Assembly: GCA_012064385.1 (NCBI GenBank)
Contig: QRDG01000527.1
Coordinates: 124,001-188,000, forward strand
DNA: 64,000 bases
Direction: 5' to 3'
DNA from: Puccinellia tenuiflora
Taxonomy: Eukaryota; Streptophyta; Magnoliopsida; Poales; Poaceae
Part shown: piece after piece, positions 44,145-52,901 of the stretch
Position numbering within the stretch: the stretch's first letter is position 1
How the letters are laid out: every line of letters begins with the position of its first letter
The notes under the pieces: generated by a model
Databases searched by the model: none
The model's input: the letters and a program-made list of their open reading frames with translations, nothing else
What the model was told of the DNA's origin: nothing
Translations under genes and position numbers: made by a program

Positions 44145-47100
44145 ATGGTTGCGCCGGCCTCATCTGCAATGAAGAACAGCATCAGCGCCAGGGAGTCGAT
44201 CTACACCGGCTTCCTCGAGTTCGTCCACCACTCGCCGGCGGATCTCCCGGCGTACGCTGAGGTGCAGCAGAGCACGTGGATTACCTTCGGTAGTCTGCGC
44301 TATCTGGTGGACAGTCGCGGAACGCTCCGGCCCACGCTGGCCACGTTGCGCGCGACGGACGCGCCAGCATCTACATCGACTGCGCCGACCGCGGCTTCAC
44401 CCGCCGCGAAGATCGCATCTACTGCGGCCACGGCGGTCGCGTCATCGACTACCGCGAAGATCGCGTCCACCTCGACTGCGTCAGCACCATCTACGACCGC
44501 ATCAACGGCGACTGCGGTGACCACACCCGCGGTCACCAGAAAAATCGCATCTACTGCAACCCCGGCGCGAAACAAGTCTACCCCGACCTTCTTGTCCGCG
44601 CCCCGGATGAAGCCAAAATCTACGCCAATCGCGCCTCCGCATCGCGGAGTCGCCAGTAGCAGTGGCCGTGGCACCCGCCACGTCGCTGTGATCTTCGACT
44701 CTGAGCATAGCTCAGACGAAGGAAGCAGGACTGGGAGCATCAGCCCCACTCGGCGGGTTTACCCCGCGCAAGTCTATATGGCCAGCCCAGCACGATCCAA
44801 CGGCGGGGAACCCGTATACCCGCTGGAGGTGACCATGCCGGACAGGGTGACAAGACTCACCATCACTCGGGAGATGGCGATCCAGGCCATGAAGCACGTG
44901 GACGAAGGCACGTTCCCTTCACCAGATGAACCCCGAGAAGACCAACTGGCGGTCCAATACTTGCTTTGGAAGGAGTCCGAGCGAGTCCGCCAAGAGAAGG
45001 CCGATCTGATTCGGCGCAAAGAGTTAGCCGACGCGTCGAGTGCCAGGAGGGCAGCACACTCGTTTTTGGCCGGATCAGAGGAAGTCTCGCAAGGAGGACG
45101 TCACAGGGCTCGCATGCCACGGGTGCCAGAAGCTGATCGCGTCCACCTCACTCGCAATCTGGAGTCGTCATTCATGACGGAAGATGCGGACGGAATCCCC
45201 GTCCCCAAGACACCCGCTTCGGCCCTCATGGCGGTCGAAACCTACCTGCGACTAACACAGCCGCCGGAGGGTGACGCCCACGCCCGCCTCCACAGGCGAC
45301 AAATTCAATCCCTCAGGGAAGTCGAGGAAGTCCTGGCAAAGTCAGCACCAGCAGAAAGGGTGCACGAGAATCGAGGCCGCCGCGATCGTGAACCCGCACC
45401 ACTTGCAGACCCAGCCCCAATTCGACTGCGACAGCCGCAGCCAGGCGAAGATGTCCGTAACGTCGTCGCACAGAGAAGGGTGGACCGCAGTCGACGGCTG
45501 CGAGCGGCGAGTGCACAAGCCAACGACTACGACGACGACGACTTCGAGCCACGCGGAGCCGCATGTTTCAGCTTCAACATCCGCGACACGAAGATGCCCA
45601 AAGGCTTCAAGCTAACAGCGGAGACACCCAAGTATGACGGGAAGCAGGACCCAAGGGACTGGCTGGAAGACTACCTCATCGCGTGCAGCTGTCAAGGTGG
45701 TACTTCGACTACTGCCATGCAGTACATCCAGTTGATGCTCACGGGATCTGCTCGCGGGTGGCTCAACACTCAGCCCAGGGACGCTTTCAGCACCTGGGAC
45801 GAGTTCAGGAACGCCTTCGTGAAGAGTTTTCTGGGGACATACGCAAGGCCAACAACCCTCATTGAGCTCCAGGCGTGCAAGCAAGGTCGAGACGAGCCAC
45901 TCCGTTCGTACATCCAGCGGTGGACCTTACTTCGCAACACCATGGACGGAGCCACCTCAGAAGACAGGGTAATGGACGCATTCATGCACGGCGTTTACCG
46001 CCGCGACCTCCGTGAGGAGTTTGGTAGGCTTAGGCCGAGGAACATGATCGAGCTCATGCAGATAGCCAATCAGTGGGCAGATGGAGAAGACTCTGTTCGT
46101 GATGCACCACGATCCCCGAGGCAAGAAGCAGGACCTAGCAACTGGCGAGAAGGGCGCCTGAAGAAGAAGCCGCGTTACGTCGGCAACGACTCGATCGAGT
46201 TAGTAGCGGCGGGATTCGAAACCCCCCGTGAGAATGAAAGGCAGTACAACCAGGACGGTGGCAGCAGCTACCATAGAGACGGAAGTCGCAAGCGCGAGTG
46301 GCGGAGACGCCCACTGACTGAGGAAGAAGAGTTAGAGCAACCTTGCAAGCATCACATGTTCAGGGACCCAGAAACAGGCAAGTGGGGATCCCGCCACCTA
46401 TTGAAGGATTGCAGAAAGGCGCGTAAGATATACAGGGCGTTTGCGCGAATAGTACCTCAGAACGGACAGCGTGATAATCAAGCGGCACCCGTGGCACAGC
46501 CAGCCGCACAGCTGGCCCTCCAGGCGCCACCTCCTCCTCCAGTCGCCAACCCAGCGCAAGCAGCGCTGGCCTTCTACCCGCAACAGCAACAACAGCCACA
46601 GCCACAGCCGCAGGATCCTGCTAACGTGTTCCCGGCAGCACGTGGGCAGATCAACATGATACAGAAGGGACGTCCTTCCAACAGGACCCAGAAAATCATC
46701 ACCCGCCAGGTCTACCAAGCACTCACCAATCCACCTGCAGTACCCGATTACCTGAGAGGCTCAGAAACAGCGATCACTTTCTCCAGAGCGGACCACCCGC
46801 CGGCGATACCACGACCCGGGCACGCTGCTCTGGTAGTCGAAGCTCAGATCGGGGAGTACACCTTGAAGAAGGTATTCATGGATGGAGGCAGCGGTATAAA
46901 TATCATCTTCGCCGACACCCTAAGAAGGATGAACAGGTCAACATCCAACCTAACGCCATCAGCAAATACCTTCCACGGTATTGTACCAGGGCAAGCAGTC
47001 ACGCCCATGGGAACAGTTACACTCGACGTCATATTCGGCACACCCGAAAACTTCCAGCGAGAGGCGATCGACTTCGAGGTAGTCGACTGGAAGTCACAAT

Positions 47101-47447
47101 ATCATGCCATACTGGGTCGTCCGGCCTTCGCCAGATTCATGGCAGTGCCCCATTACGCCTACCTCCTGCTCAAGATGCCGGGACCAAAGGGTGTCATCAC
47201 GGTGAAAGGCGACTTCGACCGGTCTGACAGCTGCGACCGCGAGTTCAGCAGGATTTCTGAGTTCTTTGGGATGGACGAGCACCTGGAGATGATGGCAGTC
47301 GACAACGACAGGACTCTGTTTCCACCACGGAAGAAATCATCCAAGGAATCTGCATTCAACGCAAGCGACGACACAAGGGCCCATCAGGTACACCCGACGG
47401 ACGCCGACAAGACGGTCAGGGTGTCATCAAGCCTGACTAGCGCATAG
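44145..47447 (+). CDS. Tat element gag-protease
   Basis: The ATG at 44145 is the first after the primer site and opens 1100 codons. The N-terminal 200 residues are Ala/Ser/Thr-rich and low complexity. The gag domain is at about residues 480-650 (KYDGKQDPRDWLEDYL, AFMHGVYRRDL), followed by a Cys/His cluster at about 734-756 (CKHHMF...HLLKDC) and a Pro/Gln-rich linker. The aspartic protease is near 895-1020, with the active-site motif MDGGSGINIIF (Asp about 913) and LGRPAFARFMA. The frame stops at a TAG (47445-47447) and pol follows in the same frame. Gag forms the particle and protease cuts the polyprotein. Codons are GC-rich and frame use looks intact apart from that stop. Confidence 0.92.
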   Translation: MVAPASSAMKNSISARESIYTGFLEFVHHSPADLPAYAEVQQSTWITFGSLRYLVDSRGTLRPTLATLRATDAPASTSTAPTAASPAAKIASTAATAVASSTTAKIASTSTASAPSTTASTATAVTTPAVTRKIASTATPARNKSTPTFLSAPRMKPKSTPIAPPHRGVASSSGRGTRHVAVIFDSEHSSDEGSRTGSISPTRRVYPAQVYMASPARSNGGEPVYPLEVTMPDRVTRLTITREMAIQAMKHVDEGTFPSPDEPREDQLAVQYLLWKESERVRQEKADLIRRKELADASSARRAAHSFLAGSEEVSQGGRHRARMPRVPEADRVHLTRNLESSFMTEDADGIPVPKTPASALMAVETYLRLTQPPEGDAHARLHRRQIQSLREVEEVLAKSAPAERVHENRGRRDREPAPLADPAPIRLRQPQPGEDVRNVVAQRRVDRSRRLRAASAQANDYDDDDFEPRGAACFSFNIRDTKMPKGFKLTAETPKYDGKQDPRDWLEDYLIACSCQGGTSTTAMQYIQLMLTGSARGWLNTQPRDAFSTWDEFRNAFVKSFLGTYARPTTLIELQACKQGRDEPLRSYIQRWTLLRNTMDGATSEDRVMDAFMHGVYRRDLREEFGRLRPRNMIELMQIANQWADGEDSVRDAPRSPRQEAGPSNWREGRLKKKPRYVGNDSIELVAAGFETPRENERQYNQDGGSSYHRDGSRKREWRRRPLTEEEELEQPCKHHMFRDPETGKWGSRHLLKDCRKARKIYRAFARIVPQNGQRDNQAAPVAQPAAQLALQAPPPPPVANPAQAALAFYPQQQQQPQPQPQDPANVFPAARGQINMIQKGRPSNRTQKIITRQVYQALTNPPAVPDYLRGSETAITFSRADHPPAIPRPGHAALVVEAQIGEYTLKKVFMDGGSGINIIFADTLRRMNRSTSNLTPSANTFHGIVPGQAVTPMGTVTLDVIFGTPENFQREAIDFEVVDWKSQYHAILGRPAFARFMAVPHYAYLLLKMPGPKGVITVKGDFDRSDSCDREFSRISEFFGMDEHLEMMAVDNDRTLFPPRKKSSKESAFNASDDTRAHQVHPTDADKTVRVSSSLTSA

Positions 47448-50400
47448 GAAAGCGCGCTCGTCGAGTTCCTGCGCGAGAACTGGAAGATATTCGCCTGGCA
47501 ACCTTCTGACATGCCAGGTATACCAAGGGAACTCGCCGAGCACTCCTTACGCGTCCGTAAAGACGCTAGACCAGTCAAGCAGACCTTGAGACGCTTCGCG
47601 GGTCCTAAGAGAGATGCTATCAGCAAGGAGATCGACCGGCTGCTTCACGCCGGATTTATTCGGGAAATAAAGGATTCAGAGTGGGTAGCAAACCCAGTAC
47701 TGGTGGAAAAGAAGAAGACGAAGAAACTCCGCATGTGCGTCGACTTCACCGCCATCAACAAATGCTGCCCCAAGGATCACTTTCCGCTCCCGCGGATTGA
47801 TCAGATCGTCGATTCGACTGCAGGCTGTGCACGCCTATCCTTCCTGGATGCCTACTCTGGGTACCAGCAGATCAGGATGAAAGTCGAGGACCAGGAGAAG
47901 ACGGCGTTCATCACACCACACGGTGTATTCTGTTACCAGATGATGCCCTTCGGGTTGAAGAACGCTGGAGCCACATACCAGCGCACGATGCAGGCCTGCT
48001 TGAAGGAGCTCATAGGACAGATCGTCCAGGTCTACGTCGATGACATAGTCGTCACCACCCGCACAGAGGACAGCCTCATCGACGACCTCCGCAAGGTCTT
48101 CGATGCGCTTAACGAGTACCAGATCAAGTTAAACCCAGAAAAGTGCGTCTTCGGCGTCCCAGCCGGAGAACTACTGGGGTACCTTGTCTCTGCGAGAGGA
48201 ATCGAAGCCAACCCTGAGAAGGTGCAGAACATACTCGACATGCCTGCACCGACCAAACTTCATGAAGTACAACGCCTAGCCGGCAGAGTCGCAGCACTCA
48301 GTCGGTTTATTAGTAAGTTGGGAGAAAAGGCCCTGCCCTTCTACCAACTGATGAAAAAGGCAGACAAGTTCGAGTGGACAGAGGAGGCACAAGATGCATT
48401 CGACAAACTGAAGCAGACCCTCACAACCCCTCCAGTGCTGGTGGCACCACATGAGAACGAGCCACTGTACCTATATGTGGCAGCCACGAACAGGGTGGTC
48501 AGTACCGTACTCGTAGTCGAGCGGGAGGAAGAAGGAAAGAGTCACCCTATTCAGCGACCTGTGTATTACCTCAGCGAGGTGCTAACTGATTCCAAGCAGC
48601 GATACCCGCACTACCAGAAGCTGGCATACGGAGTCTTCATGACGTCCAGGAAGGTGGTCCACTATTTCTCCGAGCACCCGATCACGGTGGTAAGCTCCTC
48701 TGCCCTATCCGACATCCTCACTAACCCAGCCGCGACAGGAAGAGTCGCCAAGTGGGTTGTCGAGTTAGGGCCATGGGGGCTGAAGTACGCACACCCGAAG
48801 GCAATCAAGGCCCAGGTCCTCCCAGAGTTCACCACAGAGTGGATAGAAGCACAACTGCCCGACGAGCCCGACTTGTCCAATGCATGGACAATGTATTTTG
48901 ATGGATCCAAGAAATTCAACTCAGCCGGAGCAGGAGTCGTGCTCATTTCACCTAAAGGCGACAAGCTGAAGTACGTGCTGCAGATGAAGTTCCCAACTCC
49001 TTCCAACAACGAAGCAGAGTACGAAGCCCTGATCCACGGCATGCGGATGGCCCAGAACTGCGGCGCCACTCGCCTCATGATCTACGGCGACTCCTATCTG
49101 GTTGTGCAGCAAACCATGAAGCAGTGTGATGCCATCGCTGACAACATGATAGCCTACAGGGAGCTGTACAATCAACTGGAAGGCCTCTTCGACGGCTGTG
49201 AACTGCGGCACATCGGCCGCGAAAGCAACGAAGAAGCTGACGTCCTGGCCAACCTAGGATCGGATCGAGCTCCGGTGCCACCCGGAGTCTTCCTCGAGTG
49301 CATCACACAGCGCTCAATCAAGGTCCGGCCCCCGCCAGGACCCTCTACATCGACAACAAGCACCGCCAACCCGCCAAGCACGGAGAAGGAGGTCATGGAG
49401 ATAATGCTAGTCGAGCCCACGTGGACAAGCCCGTATCTGGCCTACATGCTGCACCAGCGGCTGCCGGAGAACCCAGTCGAAGCCAAGCGCATCGTCCGCC
49501 GTTCCAAAGGCTTCACCATCATCAACGGCGAGCTCTACAAGAGAAGCATCTCAGGAGTCCTCCAAAGGTGCATCGATCCAGCCGACGGCCAAGCAATCTT
49601 ACTCGACATCCACGCCGGCATATGCGGGCACCACGCAAGCAGTCGAGCACTGGTGGCCAAGGCCTTGCGAGCAGGGTTCTACTGGCCCACCGCAATGCAA
49701 GACGCAGAAGAACTGGTCAGAAAGTGCGTTGGCTGTCAGGAGTTCGCCAACAAGCCGCATGCACCAGCGTCGGCACTGAAGACAATACCACTCGCGTGGC
49801 CCTTCGCGCAATGGGGACTCGACATGGTAGGTCCCTTCAAGAAATCCTCCCCAGGCGGGCACACTCACCTCCTGGTGGCAGTCGACAAGTTCACGAAGTG
49901 GATTGAGGCGGTCCCAATCACAAGCTCAACCGCAACCTCAGCGGTCAACTTCATCAGGTCAATCATCTTCAGGTTCGGTGTGCCACACGGCATCATCACC
50001 GACAACGGGACGAACTTCACAGCCGAAGAATTCAGGGATTTCTGCTCTGAACAAGGTGTCAAGCTCAGCTATGCATCCGTCTCGCACCCGCAGTCCAATG
50101 GGCAAGTCGAGAAAGCCAACGGCCTAGTCAGCAAAGGCATCAAGAAGCGCCTGCGAGTACCATTGAAGCGAGCCGCAGGAGCCTGGGTGGAGGAGTTACC
50201 AAGCGTGCTGTGGAGCCTACGCACCACGCCAAACAGATCTACCCAGTATACACCATTCTTCATGGTGTACGGTGCCGAAGCAGTCCTGCCCTGCGACATC
50301 AAATTTGACGCTCCACGAGTGGTGGCATACGACGAGTCTGATGCTGAAGAAGCACTTGAAGATGATGTGGATGTCCTGGATGAAGCACGCGACATCGCCC

Positions 50401-50657
50401 TCAGCCGCACAGCCGTGTACCAACAAGACCTGCGCAACTACCACGGTCGGCGACTGCGGCCTAGAGCATTCGTCCCAGGGGACCTGGTTCTCCGGCTCAA
50501 GCAGAAGAAGGTGCACAAACTCGCCTCCCCATGGGAGGGGCCATACATTGTGACAGAGGCAATCGGCAACGGAGCTTACCGCCTGAAGGACTCGAAGACA
50601 GGGACAGTCTGCAGCAATCCGTGGAACGTGGCACAGTTACGCCGCTTCTACGCCTGA
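47448..50657 (+). CDS. Tat element pol: RT, RNase H, second RNase H, integrase
   Basis: This continues the gag-protease frame right after the TAG (ESALVEFLRENWKIFAWQPS); the first ATG is at 47511. Residues counted from that ATG: reverse transcriptase about 45-225, with FLDAYSGYQQ and the catalytic YVDD at 175-178; Ty3-type RNase H about 315-440; a second, archaeal-like RNase H about 455-600 with Asp in YFDGSKK, Glu in NNEAEYEAL, Asp in YGDSYLV and Asp in NEEADVLA; integrase with an HHCC finger about 700-745, and the DDE triad D771, D831, E867; and a C-terminal tail to 1048. The enzymes copy RNA into DNA and insert it. All catalytic residues I can check are present. Translation past the TAG or initiation within pol would be needed for expression. 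Confidence 0.93.
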   Translation, partial: ESALVEFLRENWKIFAWQPSDMPGIPRELAEHSLRVRKDARPVKQTLRRFAGPKRDAISKEIDRLLHAGFIREIKDSEWVANPVLVEKKKTKKLRMCVDFTAINKCCPKDHFPLPRIDQIVDSTAGCARLSFLDAYSGYQQIRMKVEDQEKTAFITPHGVFCYQMMPFGLKNAGATYQRTMQACLKELIGQIVQVYVDDIVVTTRTEDSLIDDLRKVFDALNEYQIKLNPEKCVFGVPAGELLGYLVSARGIEANPEKVQNILDMPAPTKLHEVQRLAGRVAALSRFISKLGEKALPFYQLMKKADKFEWTEEAQDAFDKLKQTLTTPPVLVAPHENEPLYLYVAATNRVVSTVLVVEREEEGKSHPIQRPVYYLSEVLTDSKQRYPHYQKLAYGVFMTSRKVVHYFSEHPITVVSSSALSDILTNPAATGRVAKWVVELGPWGLKYAHPKAIKAQVLPEFTTEWIEAQLPDEPDLSNAWTMYFDGSKKFNSAGAGVVLISPKGDKLKYVLQMKFPTPSNNEAEYEALIHGMRMAQNCGATRLMIYGDSYLVVQQTMKQCDAIADNMIAYRELYNQLEGLFDGCELRHIGRESNEEADVLANLGSDRAPVPPGVFLECITQRSIKVRPPPGPSTSTTSTANPPSTEKEVMEIMLVEPTWTSPYLAYMLHQRLPENPVEAKRIVRRSKGFTIINGELYKRSISGVLQRCIDPADGQAILLDIHAGICGHHASSRALVAKALRAGFYWPTAMQDAEELVRKCVGCQEFANKPHAPASALKTIPLAWPFAQWGLDMVGPFKKSSPGGHTHLLVAVDKFTKWIEAVPITSSTATSAVNFIRSIIFRFGVPHGIITDNGTNFTAEEFRDFCSEQGVKLSYASVSHPQSNGQVEKANGLVSKGIKKRLRVPLKRAAGAWVEELPSVLWSLRTTPNRSTQYTPFFMVYGAEAVLPCDIKFDAPRVVAYDESDAEEALEDDVDVLDEARDIALSRTAVYQQDLRNYHGRRLRPRAFVPGDLVLRLKQKKVHKLASPWEGPYIVTEAIGNGAYRLKDSKTGTVCSNPWNVAQLRRFYA

Positions 50658-50838
50658 TCAACCCCAGCTTGTAAGCTTCACCTTGTTAAGTAGCAGCAGG
50701 TTTCTTACGCACTCTTTCCCTCGCCAGGGTACCTAAGGGGACTGGAAGGGTTTTAACGAGGCGGCCTGTTTGCGAGAATCAATAAAGATATTTGAAGGAA
50801 AAGACTTGTCATTTCTTCCTTTGCGAGCAATCAACCTA

Positions 50839-51790
50839 AATCCTAGGCCGCCACTCGAACCACTCGGGGGCTCGCGCCATACAGGTCTAAGTCTAGCCTA
50901 GGCCGCCACTCGAATCACTCGGGGGCTGCGCCACACAGGCATAACTCGAAAATCCTAGGCCGCCACTCGAACCACTCGGGGGCTCGCGCCATACAGGTCT
51001 AAGTCCAGCCTAGGCCGCCACTCGAATCACTCGGGGGCTGCGCCACACAGGCATAACTCGAAAATCCTAGGCCGCCACTCGAACCACTCGGGGGCTCGCG
51101 CCATACAGGTCTAAGTCCAGCCTAGGCCGCCACTCGAATCACTCGGGGGCTGCGCCACACAGGCATAACTCGAAAATCCTAGGCCGCCACTCGAACCACT
51201 CGGGGGCTCGCGCCATACAGGTCTAAGTCCAGCCTAGGCCGCCACTCGAATCACTCGGGGGCTGCGCCACACAGGCATAACTCGAAAATCCTAGGCCGCC
51301 ACTCGAACCACTCGGGGGCTCGCGCCATACAGGTCTAAGTCCAGCCTAGGCCGCCACTCGAATCACTCGGGGGCTGCGCCACACAGGCATAACCCGAAAA
51401 TCCTAGGCCGCCACTCGAACCACTCGGGGGCTCGCGCCATACAGGTCTAAGTCCAGCCTAGGCCGCCACTCGAATCACTCGGGGGCTGCGCCACACAGGC
51501 ATAACTCGAAAATCCTAGGCCGCCACTCGAACCACTCGGGGGCTCGCGCCATACAGGTCTAAGTCCAGCCTAGGCCGCCACTCGAATCACTCGGGGGCTG
51601 CGCCACACAGGCATAACTCGAAAATCCTAGGCCGCCACTCGAATCACTCGGGGGCTCGCGCCATACAGGTCTAAGTCCAGCCTAGGCCGCCACTCGAATC
51701 ACTCGGGGGCTGCGCCGCACAGGCATAACTCAAAAACCCTAGGCCGCCACTCGATTCACTCGGGGGCTCGCGCCATACAGGTCTACGAGT
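50839..51790 (+). repeat. 112-bp tandem repeat, about 8.5 copies
   Basis: Each 112-bp unit is a dimer of two related half-units of about 56 bp, one with 'gaaccactcgggggctcgcg' and one with 'gaatcactcgggggctgcgc', joined by 'ctaggccgccactcg'. Copies are almost identical; the last one or two are more diverged. Every half-unit contains cactcgggggct, the same motif that sits just before the 3' LTR. The array separates the sense pol stop from the antisense genes. Confidence 0.95.
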
Positions 51791-51875
51791 GCAAAATCAC
51801 ACATTATACATCACATAGGCATACATACATGCATATTTATGTTACAAGCTAACATCATACAACAAACTGCTATTC

Positions 51876-52757
51876 TTAGTCGACAGGCTCTTCCTTTGGC
51901 GCATCCAGTGGCCCTACACGTCGCTCTGTATGATTCAGGACCTGTTGCATCACCTGACGTGCGGCCTCAAGGGATTCAGCATAATCAACATCTCTAGGCA
52001 AGCCATCAAGTATTCTGTCCAAGGGAACATGAGGTCGATGCAGTCGAACATAGGCAAACGCCGTGTTGGCCCCGGCAACAAGCTGACCGAAGACGACCCC
52101 CTTCAACGCCCTGCTACTGCGGAACCTCTCCAACAGCGCGGGCAACCCTTCCGGCTGCTCATCAAGGGGGAAGAACACTTTGTTGATTTGCCAGAGTGCT
52201 TTCCTGCAACCTTCAAGAATCAACGCAGCCCGCCAGGTGCGATCCAGCATCCGCGCGAGTACACGGCCCTCTTCCTTATGTACCCAGAATTGACGAGCTT
52301 CGACCGAGCTACCGGTGGCTTCCACCTCCACGCGCTCGTTCACTCGAGTGTTTTCGGCTTGCCAGTCGGGGTTAACAACTGCAATTCACGGGTCAAGATG
52401 CAGAACAACACAAGCATGAAGAAATCAAAGCGAAGCAGCTAGAGTCCAACCTTGCAGCTGTCGACATATCAGATCAATTTGGTCAAGAAGGAACCGTTCG
52501 CGCTGATTGAACGGCCCAGCGGAACGCACCTTGAGGCGTTCAAGCTCCACTTCAGCTATCCGCAGCTTCGACTCAAGTTCAACGATCTTGTTCCTCATAT
52601 AGTTAAACACCCGCTGGTCGTTCACGCTTCGTGTGGAAGTTGGACCAGCTGGGTGCTGTTGGCGAGCGAGCACAGCAGAAGAGGCACCCTCACCCTCATT
52701 CACACAGGCGGCCTCGGCGACTTCAGGAGCAGCATTTTCATCCGGCTGCCAAGTCAT
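51876..52757 (-). CDS. Antisense gene 2 of the Tat element, two exons
   Basis: The ATG at 52755-52757 opens exon 1 (52451-52757; MTWQPDENAAPEVAEAACVN). It ends at a donor, CAAG/GTTGGA. Exon 2 (51876-52378) follows an acceptor, AATTGCAG/TTG, and joins in phase to give 269 codons and a stop. Exon 1 has a coiled-coil segment (VELESKLRIAEVELERLKV). Exon 2 is helical (RALKGVVFGQLVAGANTAFA) and ends DAPKEEPVD. I do not know its function. Its donor is weaker than those of gene 1. It may be an independent gene or the 3' part of gene 1's transcript unit, since it starts only 145 bp after gene 1's stop. Confidence 0.6.
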
Positions 52758-52901
52758 GTGGTGTCAAACAGAAGCCATATTCATTATAGCAAAAGACTCG
52801 ACGAGGTACATTCACATGAAGGAATCAGAAAATGCATTGATAAAAAGACTTCATCAAGTTCACTACAAAAGGCGAATCAAAAGGGAACCCTACTACACAG
52901 A

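Noticed and set aside
49298..49906. 202-codon frame overlapping integrase
   Set aside because: It is a shadow in another frame of the pol gene and has no own domain.
50839..51790. Regular repeats that could suggest a CRISPR array
   Set aside because: The units are contiguous 112-bp dimers with no unique spacers, and they lie inside a plant retrotransposon.
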